The notes: generated by a model not told the origin, from the sequence alone. A stretch of 64,000 nt of DNA from Marinobacter sp. X15-166B (GCF_001752365.1 NZ_MEIY01000001.1:2710918-2774917); one strand, 5' to 3'. Positions 28,707 through 37,907 are shown, numbered from the stretch's first letter. Numbers and translations: made by a program.

Positions 28707-28755
28707 TCCTGATGATCATTACTACTTAACATCCATGATATACAAGGAAAGCATT

Positions 28756-29325
28756 ATGAAGTTTTCTGTGCAGCAAAAAGCATTTGCAATCGTACTGTCA
28801 CTGGGGTTGATGGCGGGTTGCTCCTCGACCGGTGACATTGACGGCGAAGAAGGTTACGGTACCGGTGCGTCTGCGGTAGACCAAAGTGGTGGCAGTACGG
28901 TTTATGGCGGTGCCGGAGAAGATGGCATTTCCTCAACCGGACTGACCGATGCCGAGGCGCAGCAGTTGGCCGAACAGGCAGAACTGGAAGCGCTGCGCAA
29001 TGTGACGGTGTTTTACTTCGACTTTGACACCTCCGAGATCAAGCAGGACGTTCGTGATGTGCTGATCGCCCACGCCCAGTTCCTGGCCGCCAACCCGGGG
29101 CAGCGTGTACGCCTGGAAGGCCATGCCGATGAGCGTGGCAGCAAAGAGTACAACCTGGCCCTCGGCGAGCGTCGTGCCAACTCCGTGCAGCGTTTTCTGA
29201 TCGTTAACGGTGCCTCCCGCAATCAGCTGGAAACCGTGAGCTACGGTGAAGAGAAGCCACAAGCGATGGGTTCCAGCGAAAGTGATCACGCCCAGAACCG
29301 CCGGGTTGAGCTGGTCTTCCAGTAA
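28756..29325 (+). CDS. pal: Peptidoglycan-associated lipoprotein Pal
   Basis: Outer-membrane lipoprotein anchoring the Tol-Pal system to peptidoglycan; 189 residues from MKFSVQQKAF, after AAGGAAAG. The lipobox LMAGC gives a lipidated Cys near position 22. A glycine- and serine-rich linker follows. The C-terminal OmpA-like domain has FYFDFDTSEI and LEGHADERGSKEYNLALGER, which contact diaminopimelate. The 7-codon upstream extension has no ribosome site. Confidence 0.97.
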   Translation: MKFSVQQKAFAIVLSLGLMAGCSSTGDIDGEEGYGTGASAVDQSGGSTVYGGAGEDGISSTGLTDAEAQQLAEQAELEALRNVTVFYFDFDTSEIKQDVRDVLIAHAQFLAANPGQRVRLEGHADERGSKEYNLALGERRANSVQRFLIVNGASRNQLETVSYGEEKPQAMGSSESDHAQNRRVELVFQ

Positions 29326-29359
29326 AACCGGCCGGGCTCACGTTTATACAGGATAATCC

Positions 29360-30112
29360 ATGAGAAAATACCTCATGGCGACGGTGGCACTATCCTTCGT
29401 GGGTAGTGCACTGGCGCAATCGGCTACACCGGCTTTTCAGACCAGTCAGGCTGCAGCGCAGCGCACGTCCGCCGCTACCCAGGGGAATGCCGAGCTGTTT
29501 TATATGATCGAACAGCTGCAGCGGGAGGTGCGCCAGTTGCGGGGCACGCTGGAAGAGCAGAGCAATCAGATTGACCGGCTTTCCAGGCAATCCAAAAGCC
29601 GTTACATCGATCTGGATCAGCGCATCCTGAGTCTGTCAGAACAATTGCAGAACGTGACTGCCGTGCCCGTCGCGGCAGAGCAACCAGCGCAGGCGCAGAG
29701 CGAGCCGCGTCCGAGTCGCGACTACCGGGCTCCTGGCGACGAGGAACAGCAGGCCTATCAGGCCATCCAGGCACTCATCCACGACGACAAAGACTACGAT
29801 GCGGCCATCAGTGCCCTGTACGACTTTATCAGCAAGTACCCCGAAGGGGATCTGATGGTGAATGCGTATTACTGGCTGGGCGAGGTGTACCTTGTCAAGC
29901 CGCAGCTGGAGCAGGCGAAGCAGGCCTTCACCATTGTCATCAGCCGCTATGACGATCACCGCAAGGCCCCCGATGCGGCCTATAAACTCGGCATTACGCT
30001 GGACCGGCAGGGCAGCAAACAGCAGGCCATCAGCCGGATGGAAGAGGTGGTAAGTAACTATCCGCAGAGCAGTGCGGCCGCGCTGGCGCAGAAATTTTTG
30101 GACGCGCGCTGA
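29360..30112 (+). CDS. cpoB: Cell division coordinator CpoB (YbgF)
   Basis: Periplasmic TPR protein that couples Tol-Pal to PBP1B and septal peptidoglycan synthesis. The protein is 250 residues with a signal peptide ending SALA-Q near 20, an N-terminal trimeric coiled coil (about 40-95, IEQLQREVRQLRGTLEEQ), and a proline-rich linker. Three TPR-like repeats follow from about 130 (AISALYDFISKYPEGDLMVN, LGEVYLVKPQLEQAKQAF, LGITLDRQGSKQQAI). It is the last gene of the tol-pal run. In Pseudomonas queE and queC often follow; here the next genes are tRNA-Lys. Confidence 0.95.
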   Translation: MRKYLMATVALSFVGSALAQSATPAFQTSQAAAQRTSAATQGNAELFYMIEQLQREVRQLRGTLEEQSNQIDRLSRQSKSRYIDLDQRILSLSEQLQNVTAVPVAAEQPAQAQSEPRPSRDYRAPGDEEQQAYQAIQALIHDDKDYDAAISALYDFISKYPEGDLMVNAYYWLGEVYLVKPQLEQAKQAFTIVISRYDDHRKAPDAAYKLGITLDRQGSKQQAISRMEEVVSNYPQSSAAALAQKFLDAR

Positions 30113-30141
30113 ATTTCTGCCAGATTTCTGCAAAAAAGGGG

Positions 30142-30169
30142 TTGATTACCGGAATAAAATCCGTATTAT
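30142..30169 (+). promoter_or_regulatory. Promoter of the tRNA-Lys genes, stringent type
   Basis: -35 TTGATT, 16-base spacer, -10 TATTAT, then the G/C-rich discriminator GTGCGCC. A GC-rich discriminator is the mark of stable-RNA promoters controlled by ppGpp. The first tRNA begins 13 bases after the -10. Confidence 0.7.
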
Positions 30170-30182
30170 GTGCGCCTCGCTT

Positions 30183-30258
30183 GGGTCGTTAGCTCAGTTG
30201 GTAGAGCAGTTGGCTTTTAACCAATTGGTCGATGGTTCGAATCCATCACGACCCACCA
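30183..30258 (+). tRNA. tRNA-Lys (anticodon TTT), copy 1
   Basis: A 76-base cloverleaf with encoded CCA. The acceptor GGGTCGT pairs with ACGACCC; D-arm TAGCTCAGTTGGTAGAGCA; anticodon stem GTTGG/CCAAT around the loop CTTTTAA with anticodon TTT; T-arm with GGTTCGAATCC. Decodes AAA and AAG. Confidence 0.98.
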
Positions 30259-30341
30259 TATTTGAATGATTCTGGTGGCTGAGCATCAGGACATTCGGGT
30301 AAGCAGGTGGTAAAGTTGTCGCAGGCTTGCTGAGTAGTTTT

Positions 30342-30417
30342 GGGTCGTTAGCTCAGTTGGTAGAGCAGTTGGCTTTTAACCAATTGGTCGATGGTTCGAA
30401 TCCATCACGACCCACCA
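30342..30417 (+). tRNA. tRNA-Lys (anticodon TTT), copy 2
   Basis: Identical in all 76 bases to the first copy, 83 bases downstream. Probably co-transcribed from the same promoter and released by processing; no separate promoter is evident in the spacer. Confidence 0.98.
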
Positions 30418-30460
30418 ACATGATTTCGCCTGCCGGCCCCAAGAGTCGGTGCGAAGTCGG

Positions 30461-30488
30461 AAAAAAGAGCCTGAGGGCTCTTTTTTTT
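30461..30488 (+). terminator. Rho-independent terminator after the tRNA-Lys pair
   Basis: A6 then GAGCC-TGAG-GGCTC then T8; the A and T runs extend the stem. It closes the tRNA unit before nadA. Confidence 0.88.
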
Positions 30489-30622
30489 GGCCGAAAGAAC
30501 CCATCTAATAGGGCAATGTGTGCAGGAGAGGTTGCAACCGCAAGCTCCTGAGGTCGAGTGATCAAAGCCATTTTTAAGGTGGTATACTGATCCCGAAACT
30601 GCCAATAATCAGAGATGCTGTA

Positions 30623-31684
30623 ATGACAAAGTCTGTAGACCGAATTCTGGTACAAGAATATCTGGCTCATGCCGCCGAACCCAAACCGCTGAGCCATGAA
30701 GAAAAGGCGGCACTGGAAGCGCGTATCCGTCAGGCGTTGTTAGATCAGGATGCGGTGCTGGTCGCTCATTACTACACCGATCCGGATATTCAAAGGCTGG
30801 CCGAAGAAACCGGTGGCTGCGTGGCGGACTCGCTGGAAATGGCTCGTTTTGGCAATCGTCATCCGGCGTCAACCGTGGTGGTGGCCGGGGTGCGGTTCAT
30901 GGGTGAAACTGCCAAGATACTGAACCCTGAAAAACGGGTCCTGATGCCCACTCTGGAGGCCACCTGTTCTCTGGATATCGGTTGCCCGGCCGATGAGTTC
31001 GCGGCTTTTTGTGACCAGCACCCCGATCGCACGGTGGTGGTCTATGCGAACACCTCTGCGGCGGTCAAGGCGCGGGCCGACTGGGTGGTCACCTCGAGTT
31101 GCGCGCAGGCGATTGTCGAATCGCTGGATGCCAAGGGGGAAAAGATACTCTGGGCACCGGACAAACACCTGGGGAACTACATCCAGAAAACCACCGGCGC
31201 CGATATGCTCATGTGGGACGGATCGTGCATCGTGCACGAAGAGTTCAAGTTCCGCGGCCTGGAAGACCTCAAGGCACTTTACCCGGACGCCGCGGTACTG
31301 GTGCACCCCGAGTCGCCGGAGGCGGTGGTAGAGCTGGCTGATGTGATTGGATCAACCTCGCAATTGATCCATGCGGTGCAGTCCATGCCGAATGAACGCT
31401 TCATTGTGGCCACCGATAACGGCATTTTTTACAAGATGCAGCAGCTGGCGCCGAACAAAACGCTGATCGAGGCCCCGACCGCAGGGGATGGAGCGACCTG
31501 CCGAAGCTGTGCGCAATGCCCGTGGATGGCCATGAACGGTCTGGAAAACCTGCTCCATGTGCTAGAGAATGGTAATCAGGAGGTGCTGGTCGACGCGGAT
31601 CTGCGTGAGCGGGCGCTGTCGCCTTTGCAGCGCATGCTTGATTTTACCTCCGGCATGAATCTGGCGGCCGCCGCCAATAACTGA
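30623..31684 (+). CDS. nadA: Quinolinate synthase A
   Basis: Condenses iminoaspartate with dihydroxyacetone phosphate to quinolinate, an early step of NAD synthesis. The protein is 353 residues (E. coli 347). The three conserved [4Fe-4S] ligand regions are visible: [11 protein letters not shown] near 110, [11 protein letters not shown] near 198 and [10 protein letters not shown] near 290-299. [12 protein letters not shown] near 46 and NTSAAVKA are substrate motifs. A -10-like TATACT at 30583-30588 lies upstream but its -35 is poor. The gene converges with bepA, 8 bases apart. nadB is not in the window. Confidence 0.97.
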   Translation: MTKSVDRILVQEYLAHAAEPKPLSHEEKAALEARIRQALLDQDAVLVAHYYTDPDIQRLAEETGGCVADSLEMARFGNRHPASTVVVAGVRFMGETAKILNPEKRVLMPTLEATCSLDIGCPADEFAAFCDQHPDRTVVVYANTSAAVKARADWVVTSSCAQAIVESLDAKGEKILWAPDKHLGNYIQKTTGADMLMWDGSCIVHEEFKFRGLEDLKALYPDAAVLVHPESPEAVVELADVIGSTSQLIHAVQSMPNERFIVATDNGIFYKMQQLAPNKTLIEAPTAGDGATCRSCAQCPWMAMNGLENLLHVLENGNQEVLVDADLRERALSPLQRMLDFTSGMNLAAAANN

Positions 31685-31692
31685 GGGTCAGC

Positions 31693-33162
31693 TCACTGGC
31701 GCCTCTGCAGGGCTGCAGACACAGCCGAGAGGCGCTCGGTGATCACCTGACGGAGGGGGGCACCAGGAGCCACTTTTTCCTGGGCCTCCTGCAACTGCCG
31801 TTGGGCGGCTTCAAGATCGCCCATCAAGATGAAATATTCCGCTTTTGCCCGATGCACACCGACAATGTTGCGGGCCAGGCCTTCCGCGTCCGCCAGCCGG
31901 CGCCACAATTCATCGTTCTGTGGGTCCTGTCGGGTGAGACCTTGTAAATATCCGGCCGCCGCCCGGCCATGACCGTCGCTCATTTCCACCGTAGCGAGGG
32001 CATCCATGATCGGGGTGTTGCCCGGATTCCGCACCAGGGCAGCTTCCAGCAGGCTCCGGGCGCGTGCCAGCTTCTGCTGTGCGACCAGCGCTTCCGCCAG
32101 GGTGACCTGGTAGGTGATCCGGTTTGGGTGTGCGCTGAGCAGTTGTTGCAGGATAGCTTCGGCCTTGTGCGGAGCCTGGTTGGCAAGATGGGCGACCGCG
32201 AGCCCGTACTGGCGGGCGCTGCGCAATTTGTCAGAGCCGGCATTCAGGTTGGCTTCCAGCGTCTTGATAGCCGCGCTGGCGTCTTGGGCGTAGTGCACTT
32301 GCAGCCGGTTGCGCATCAGATGGTATTCCAGATCGTCAGTGGCCTCGCTGGCGCGGTATTGCGCCGCACGGGCGTGGGTGTCGGACACACGGCTCTGGGT
32401 CAGGGGGTGGGTCGACAGGTACTCGGGCATCTGGTTACCCTGCAAACGGCTTTCCTGCAGCATGATGGCAAACATTTCCGGCATGCCCCGGGGGTCCATG
32501 CCGGCATCGGCCATGATTTCCAGGCCGATGCGGTCCGCTTCCTGTTCGTGGGCGCGACTGTACTGCAGCATGTTCTGCACGGCGTAGGCCTGGGTGCCGG
32601 CAATGGCCGCAATGCCGATGTCCGATTTGGTGACCACCGAGAGGATGATGCCTGCCATCATGCCGGCCAGCGCCACCGGTGCGCTTTGTTCATGTTGTTC
32701 CAGGCGTCTGGCAAAATGCCGTTGGCTGAGGTGGGCCAGTTCGTGGGCCAGAACTGCGGCAAACTGCTGCTCGCTGCTGGCGTGCAGAAACAGCCCGCCA
32801 TTGACGCCGACAATATTGCCCGGCACCGCAAACGCGTTGATGTCTGCGTTGTCGATGATCACCAGAGTGATGTTTTTATCGTTCAGGGGCACCGAGGGCA
32901 GCAAGCGGTAGACCAGGTTGCGCAGGTAATCGTTAACCAGGGCGTCGCTGATCCGCGGTGCGGACCGCCTCAGTGACCCCATGACCTGGCGGCCAATTTC
33001 AGCCTCCATCTGATCGGAGATCAGACCGCCGCCCAGGCCGCCAAAAGAAGGCAGGGGCTGATCGGCGGCGAACAGCTGGTGCGGGGAGAAGCTGACGACC
33101 AGGAGGGCGGTCAGTGTGGCTTTAACTGCAGGTGAAAAAAGATGTTGCCTGATGAATCTCAT
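31693..33162 (-). CDS. bepA: Periplasmic M48 metalloprotease/chaperone BepA
   Basis: Outer-membrane assembly protease and chaperone (BepA/YfgC), which helps LptD and BAM substrates mature or be degraded. About 489 residues from MRFIRQHLF (E. coli BepA 487); an ATG 12 codons upstream is possible but neither has a strong ribosome site. A signal peptide ends near LFA-ADQ (about 33). The zinc motif HELAH is near 138-142, with the third ligand in HEQEAD near 205. A C-terminal TPR domain follows from about 300 (AILQQLLSAHPN, ARSLLEAALVRNPGN). Located nadA-bepA-tusA as in Pseudomonas. Confidence 0.93.
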   Translation of the reverse strand: MRFIRQHLFSPAVKATLTALLVVSFSPHQLFAADQPLPSFGGLGGGLISDQMEAEIGRQVMGSLRRSAPRISDALVNDYLRNLVYRLLPSVPLNDKNITLVIIDNADINAFAVPGNIVGVNGGLFLHASSEQQFAAVLAHELAHLSQRHFARRLEQHEQSAPVALAGMMAGIILSVVTKSDIGIAAIAGTQAYAVQNMLQYSRAHEQEADRIGLEIMADAGMDPRGMPEMFAIMLQESRLQGNQMPEYLSTHPLTQSRVSDTHARAAQYRASEATDDLEYHLMRNRLQVHYAQDASAAIKTLEANLNAGSDKLRSARQYGLAVAHLANQAPHKAEAILQQLLSAHPNRITYQVTLAEALVAQQKLARARSLLEAALVRNPGNTPIMDALATVEMSDGHGRAAAGYLQGLTRQDPQNDELWRRLADAEGLARNIVGVHRAKAEYFILMGDLEAAQRQLQEAQEKVAPGAPLRQVITERLSAVSAALQRRQ

Positions 33163-33257
33163 GTACACTCTGATGCGGTTGCGTCTTTGCCCGTGCATTC
33201 ACCGAAGACCATCGGCATAATGCGCCTGTTCCATTAATATGATGCCTGTTACTCACT

Positions 33258-33488
33258 ATGCCTACTAAATTTCTGGACACCTCCGGGCTGCGTTGTCCCA
33301 TGCCCCTATTAAAAACCAAGCTGGCCCTTAATGCGATGAGTCCGGGTGAGCAGCTGGAAGTGATTGCTACAGATGCCGGCTCGGTACGGGACATTCCGGC
33401 GTACCTCAAATTGTCGCACCATCACTTGGTCTGCCAGACAGAAACCGATGGCAATTTCCGTTTTGTGATACGGTGCGGCGGCCAGTAA
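33258..33488 (+). CDS. TusA-family sulfur-carrier protein
   Basis: A 76-residue protein with the family signature LRCPMPLLKTK (about 11-21), whose single Cys carries persulfide sulfur. TusA proper relays sulfur for the 2-thiouridine of tRNA; in Pseudomonas the homologue in this position has been linked to molybdenum and iron-sulfur homeostasis. Both roles use the same fold, so the function is left open. It is divergent from bepA, and perM follows after 19 bases, probably co-transcribed. Confidence 0.92.
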   Translation: MPTKFLDTSGLRCPMPLLKTKLALNAMSPGEQLEVIATDAGSVRDIPAYLKLSHHHLVCQTETDGNFRFVIRCGGQ

Positions 33489-33507
33489 GCAGCCTCAGGA
33501 GGCCTTG

Positions 33508-34581
33508 ATGGTTCGGATTCTACGCGGTCTTGCGTACAAATACTTTTCAGACGAAGAAGCAATTGTCCTGCTGCTGTTGTTGGTGGTGGGCACCCTGGCG
33601 GTCATCTTTTTTGGTGCCATGCTGGCCCCGCTGATTGCAGCCATAATCATTGCCTTCATTCTGCAGGGGCTGGTGACCAAGCTGACCCAATGGGGGGTGC
33701 CGGAAAGCCTGGCGATTGCCGTGGTGTTCGTGGTCTTTCTGGGGGTGCTGATCGGGTTCATGTTCGGGCTGTTGCCGCTGGTGTGGACTCAGGTGACCGC
33801 GCTGGCCGGTGAAACCCCAAGAATAATAAGAGGCTTACAGGAACACCTTGAGCTTTTGCCTGAGCAGTATCCAGCCCTGGTGTCCGCTGAGGCGGTCAAT
33901 AACCTGTATCGGCAGGTGACGGCTGAAACCGCGCGCATGACCCAGTGGTTGGTGTCGTTTTCCCTGTCGAGCATCCCCGATCTGCTCGCCATACTGATTT
34001 ACATCGTGTTGGTGCCGATTCTGGTGTTCTTTTTTCTCAAAGACCGCAATCTGCTGATTGATGCCATTGCCCGGATGTTGCCCCATCAGCGCCCGCTGAT
34101 GCGTCAGATTGGGGACGAAGTGAACGTCCAGTGTGCCAATTACGTGCGCGGCAAGGCCGTGGAAATCATCATTGTGGGGGGCACCAGTTATGTGACCTTC
34201 AAGCTCTTTGGGTTGCCCTATACGGCGTTATTGGCCCTGCTGGTGGGGTTGAGTGTGGTGATTCCCTACATAGGTGCGGCGGCGGTGACCATACCGGTCG
34301 CTGTGATAGCCCTGTTTACCTTTGGCTGGGGTTCGCAGTTTGTCTGGGTGATGGTGGCCTATGGTGTGATCCAGGCGCTGGACGGTAACGTGCTGGTGCC
34401 GATCCTGTTTTCCGAAGTGAACAACCTGCACCCGGTGGTCATCATTGCCGCGGTACTGTTTTTCGGTGGGGTCTGGGGGTTGTGGGGGGTGTTCTTTGCG
34501 ATTCCGCTGGCCACCATGCTGAAGGCCGTATTTACCGCCTGGCCGGTCAAACGCGATCTTCCCCGGTTTGACCGGGCCTGA
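33508..34581 (+). CDS. AI-2E/PerM-family membrane transporter
   Basis: A 357-residue inner-membrane protein of the AI-2E transporter family (PF01594, includes PerM and TqsA). The ATG follows a full AGGAGG by 5 bases. About eight hydrophobic segments: two near 20-60, one near 70-90, one near 150-175 (LLAILIYIVLVPILVFFF), and four near 205-330. The family signature GVIQALDGNVLVPILFSE is near 290. Family members export small molecules or ions; a substrate cannot be assigned. Its stop lies inside an inverted repeat shared with the convergent bcp gene. Confidence 0.9.
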   Translation: MVRILRGLAYKYFSDEEAIVLLLLLVVGTLAVIFFGAMLAPLIAAIIIAFILQGLVTKLTQWGVPESLAIAVVFVVFLGVLIGFMFGLLPLVWTQVTALAGETPRIIRGLQEHLELLPEQYPALVSAEAVNNLYRQVTAETARMTQWLVSFSLSSIPDLLAILIYIVLVPILVFFFLKDRNLLIDAIARMLPHQRPLMRQIGDEVNVQCANYVRGKAVEIIIVGGTSYVTFKLFGLPYTALLALLVGLSVVIPYIGAAAVTIPVAVIALFTFGWGSQFVWVMVAYGVIQALDGNVLVPILFSEVNNLHPVVIIAAVLFFGGVWGLWGVFFAIPLATMLKAVFTAWPVKRDLPRFDRA

Positions 34582-34596
34582 GAGGAAGGCCCGGTC
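34570..34596. terminator. Inverted repeat between perM and bcp
   Basis: GACCGGGCC and GGCCCGGTC, a perfect 9-pair stem with a 9-base loop spanning the perM stop codon. There is no T run, so it is a weak candidate terminator or a 3'-end stabilising hairpin for two convergent mRNAs. Confidence 0.4.
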
Positions 34597-34607
34597 AGCG
34601 CGCTGGC

Positions 34608-35078
34608 TTAGAGCGCGTTGACAGCGTCGAGTACTTCGTCGACATGGCCTTTGACCTTGACGGTGCGCCATTCCCGGCGCAAGACCCCGTCCTTGTCGAT
34701 CAGGAAGGTGCTGCGGTCAATGCCCATGTATTCTCGACCATACAGCTTCTTGAGTTTGATTACGCCGAAATGCTGGCACAAGGCTTCGTCGGGGTCGGAG
34801 ATCAGCTCGAACGGAAACTCGTGTTTGGCACGGAAATTCTCATGGGTTCTGAGGCTGTCCCGGGATACCCCCAAAATCACCGTGTCCAGTGCCTGGAACG
34901 CCTGGTGGTGGTCGCGAAAATTCTGTCCCTGGGTGGTACAGCCCGGGGTGTGGTCTTTGGGGTAGAAATAGATCACCACATTTTGCTTGCCTTTGAAATC
35001 CGCCAATCGGATGTGTTTTTCACTGGTCGCCCGGGCTTCAAAATCCGGTACCGGCTTGTTAAGTTCAACCTTGGACAT
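34608..35078 (-). CDS. bcp: Thioredoxin-dependent peroxiredoxin Bcp/PrxQ
   Basis: Thiol peroxidase reducing H2O2 and organic peroxides; 156 residues (E. coli 156). The peroxidatic Cys is in YPKDHTPGCTTQG near residue 47. The E. coli resolving Cys five residues later is replaced (QNF), so this is either a 1-Cys type or uses another thiol; a Cys in ALCQHFGV near 100 is the only other candidate. GGAGAA precedes the ATG. It is divergent from dapA with 74 bases between them, an arrangement kept in pseudomonads. Confidence 0.95.
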   Translation of the reverse strand: MSKVELNKPVPDFEARATSEKHIRLADFKGKQNVVIYFYPKDHTPGCTTQGQNFRDHHQAFQALDTVILGVSRDSLRTHENFRAKHEFPFELISDPDEALCQHFGVIKLKKLYGREYMGIDRSTFLIDKDGVLRREWRTVKVKGHVDEVLDAVNAL

Positions 35079-35152
35079 GGGTTCTCCTCTATTTCCCTTG
35101 TGTCAGTTCGCAGCCAACATTACCATAACCATTTTACTCGGACGGAGTCTTT

Positions 35153-36028
35153 ATGATTACTGGTAGCCTTGTCGCGCTGGTGACCCCCATGCACGAGGAT
35201 GGCAGCATCCATTGGGAACACCTGGATGCATTGCTTGACTTTCATCTTGAGAATGGCACCCACGGCATTGTGGCCGTCGGTACCACAGGGGAGTCGTCAA
35301 CACTCGATCCGAATGAACACTGTAAGGTTATTGGTCATATCATCAAATATCTTGATGGTCGCATACCGGTGATTGCCGGGACCGGCGGTAACAGCACCCG
35401 CGAAGCGATACATCTGACCACCGAGGCATACAAACTGGGGGCCGACGCGTGTCTGCTGGTGGTGCCTTACTACAACAAACCGAGTCAGGAAGGCTTGTAC
35501 CGCCATTTCCGCGCCATTGCAGAAGCGGTGCCGGTGAACCAGATTGTTTATAACGTTCCGGGGCGCACCGCCTGCGACATGCTCAATGAAACGGTGGAGC
35601 GGCTGGCCGATATCCCCAATATTGTCGGCATCAAGGACGCCACGGGAAATATTCCCCGGGGCATTGAGTTGATCAATGCGGTCAGTGGGCGGATGGTGGT
35701 TTACTCAGGCGACGATGCCACGGCTGCTGAACTGATGCTCGCCGGGGGCAAGGGCAACATCTCGGTGACCGCCAACGTTGCACCCAGAGCCATGGCCAGC
35801 TTGTGCGAGGCGGCCATCGCGGGTGACCGGGCCGAAACCGAGCGCCTGAACGAATTGCTGATGCCGTTGAACCGGAAACTGTTCCTCGAGGCCAATCCCA
35901 TCCCGGTCAAGTGGGCCCTGCATCGTCTCGGACACCTTGATGACGGCATCCGTTTGCCACTGACGTCCCTGCATGAGCAGTTTCATGGCGAGGTCGAAGA
36001 CGCTCTGGTTGCCGCAGGTGTGCTTTGA
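35153..36028 (+). CDS. dapA: 4-hydroxy-tetrahydrodipicolinate synthase
   Basis: Condenses pyruvate and aspartate semialdehyde, the first committed step to diaminopimelate and lysine. A TIM barrel of 291 residues (E. coli 292). It shows GTTGESSTL near 43-51 (Thr pair of the proton relay), Tyr in YNVPGRT near 133, and the Schiff-base Lys in IVGIKDATG near 161. CGGA is upstream. It begins dapA-bamC-purC, the same trio as in E. coli. Confidence 0.98.
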   Translation: MITGSLVALVTPMHEDGSIHWEHLDALLDFHLENGTHGIVAVGTTGESSTLDPNEHCKVIGHIIKYLDGRIPVIAGTGGNSTREAIHLTTEAYKLGADACLLVVPYYNKPSQEGLYRHFRAIAEAVPVNQIVYNVPGRTACDMLNETVERLADIPNIVGIKDATGNIPRGIELINAVSGRMVVYSGDDATAAELMLAGGKGNISVTANVAPRAMASLCEAAIAGDRAETERLNELLMPLNRKLFLEANPIPVKWALHRLGHLDDGIRLPLTSLHEQFHGEVEDALVAAGVL

Positions 36029-36073
36029 GGGCGGCGGTGACGCTATTTGTTGGAATTTCTTTAGGACAGCCTG

Positions 36074-37120
36074 ATGGCCATTAGAGTTGTTGCGGTGAGC
36101 GCACTGCTAGTGACGACGCTCGCCGGGTGTGGAGTGATTGAAGATCGCTCCCAGCGTTATGTCGATGCGACGGCGAGGGCGCCCATAAAAACCGCGAATG
36201 AAGCGCAGAGAGCGCGGATCGGCGAGGCCTATCCCATCCGTGAACTGCCTGGCCGCAATCAGGGCCGGCTGTACGCGTCCGAGATTCCGGTGCCGCCCGA
36301 TATGACCGCGGAAATTCTGGAGCAGAATTACCTGGTCGAAGCGCTGGACGATAACGCCTGGTTGCTGGTCAACGAAGTGCCGGGCCAGTTGTGGCCGCGG
36401 ATGACCGCCTATCTGAACGACCGGGGTCTGGGGGTTGCCTACGACAGTCCCCAGTTAGGGCAGGTGCAGAGTGAGCTGGTGAACTACAGTCGCCGTGCCA
36501 GGGAGTTACTGGAATTGCCCCTGGACGCAGACAATGAACCACTGATGCTGGTGCAGGCCCGAGTCGCGCCCGGGGTGCGCCGTAAAACCACCGAGCTCCA
36601 GTTGCGCCCCCGTCGGGTTGCCTCGGCACCTGCGCAGTTGCTGCAATGGCAGGCCCGGGCGATCGACATCGAGCTTGAAAAGAAATTGCTGGCGGATCTG
36701 GCCGAGTTTCTGCAAGCGCGGGATGACACCAAATCCTATTCCCGGGCTGCGTTGGGGATTGCCAATGTGCCTCGGGTCCAGTTGATCACCGAGGGGGAGC
36801 GCCCGGTCGCCCTGGCGATGACGCTGGGCTTTGACCGCGCGTGGATCGAGGTGCGCAAGGCTTTGGCGCAGGCGGGGGTGACCGTCGTCGATCTGGACCG
36901 CAGCGAGGGTCAGCTGTACGTGGATTTCCGTTCCGAGAAAGAGCTGTCCCGGGGCTGGTTTCGCTGGTTTGCGGATGATCCCGAGCCGGAGTACACCTTC
37001 CATGTCAGCCTCGCGCGGGATGACGGCGGCGTACGGGTAACCACCGGCAAGGCGGGCGACCACCAGGGCGAGGACCGCTCGGCACAGCTGCTGTCCCGGC
37101 TATACGAGCAGCTTTATTAA
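36074..37120 (+). CDS. bamC: Outer membrane assembly lipoprotein BamC
   Basis: Accessory lipoprotein of the BAM complex; 348 residues (E. coli NlpB/BamC 344). The signal peptide ends at lipobox TLAGC (Cys at about 19). A disordered, BamD-binding N-terminal stretch follows (ANEAQRARIGEAYPIRELPG), then two helix-grip domains (about 95-200 and 225-345; the second contains FDRAWIEVRKALAQAGVTV and FRWFADDPEPEYTFHV). Sequence conservation in this family is low; identity rests on this layout plus the dapA-bamC-purC context. Confidence 0.9.
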   Translation: MAIRVVAVSALLVTTLAGCGVIEDRSQRYVDATARAPIKTANEAQRARIGEAYPIRELPGRNQGRLYASEIPVPPDMTAEILEQNYLVEALDDNAWLLVNEVPGQLWPRMTAYLNDRGLGVAYDSPQLGQVQSELVNYSRRARELLELPLDADNEPLMLVQARVAPGVRRKTTELQLRPRRVASAPAQLLQWQARAIDIELEKKLLADLAEFLQARDDTKSYSRAALGIANVPRVQLITEGERPVALAMTLGFDRAWIEVRKALAQAGVTVVDLDRSEGQLYVDFRSEKELSRGWFRWFADDPEPEYTFHVSLARDDGGVRVTTGKAGDHQGEDRSAQLLSRLYEQLY

Positions 37121-37163
37121 CTTCTGAAATTACATGCGCGGTTGCGACTGCCGGAGAACACCA

Positions 37164-37877
37164 ATGGAAAAACGTGAAGAACTTTATGCAGGTAAGGCCA
37201 AGTCAGTGTACCGCACCGATGATCCGAACCTGTTTGTACTGGAATTCCGGGACGATACCTCGGCGTTTGATGGCCAGAAGGTCGAGCAGCTCAACCGGAA
37301 GGGGCGGGTGAACAACCAGTTCAACGCATTCATCATGGAAAAGCTGGCCGCTGCGGGTATCCCCACCCACTTCGAAGGTTTGCTGTCCCCCCATGAGTCC
37401 CTGGTCAAAAAGCTGGACATGATCCCCGTCGAGTGTGTGGTGCGTAATATTTCTGCCGGCAGTCTGTGTCGTCGCCTGGGGGTGGAAGAAGGGCTGGAGC
37501 TGACCCCGCCGACCTACGAATTGTTTCTCAAGAACGACGCCTTGCACGATCCGATGGTGAACGAAGCCATTTCCATCAGTCTTGGCTGGGCCACTGCTGA
37601 CGAGCTCGAGCAGATGAAGGTGCTGACCTACAAGGTCAACGACGTGCTGAAAACCCTGTTTGACCAGGCCGGTATGTTGCTGGTGGACTACAAACTGGAG
37701 TTCGGTCGCGCCGATGGCACGATTGTTCTGGGGGACGAATTCAGCCCCGATGGGTGCCGGATCTGGGACAAGGACACCCGCACCAAAATGGACAAAGATC
37801 GCTTCCGCCAGGGGCTGGGGGATGTTATCGAAGCCTATGAAGAAGTGGGTCACCGTTTGGGGATGCAGTTCAATTGA
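37164..37877 (+). CDS. purC: Phosphoribosylaminoimidazole-succinocarboxamide synthase
   Basis: Joins CAIR with aspartate to SAICAR in purine synthesis; 237 residues, identical in length to E. coli. Starts [16 protein letters not shown], 9 bases after GGAG; the longer frame lacks a site. Family motifs: [10 protein letters not shown] near 36-45, the nucleotide-binding [13 protein letters not shown] near 91-103, [15 protein letters not shown] near 175-190 and SPDGCRIWD. Last gene of dapA-bamC-purC. Confidence 0.98.
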   Translation: MEKREELYAGKAKSVYRTDDPNLFVLEFRDDTSAFDGQKVEQLNRKGRVNNQFNAFIMEKLAAAGIPTHFEGLLSPHESLVKKLDMIPVECVVRNISAGSLCRRLGVEEGLELTPPTYELFLKNDALHDPMVNEAISISLGWATADELEQMKVLTYKVNDVLKTLFDQAGMLLVDYKLEFGRADGTIVLGDEFSPDGCRIWDKDTRTKMDKDRFRQGLGDVIEAYEEVGHRLGMQFN

Positions 37878-37907
37878 TATTCATCGCTCAACAGGAAAGG
37901 GAATGCT

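Noticed and set aside
30183-30417. Duplicated tRNA-Lys as attachment sites of an integrated element
   Set aside because: Only 83 bases lie between the copies and no integrase or foreign gene is near; simple tandem duplication fits.
30072-30551. Two short frames containing the same peptide (LVEQLAFNQLVDGSNPSRPT)
   Set aside because: Translation of the two tRNA-Lys genes, not proteins.
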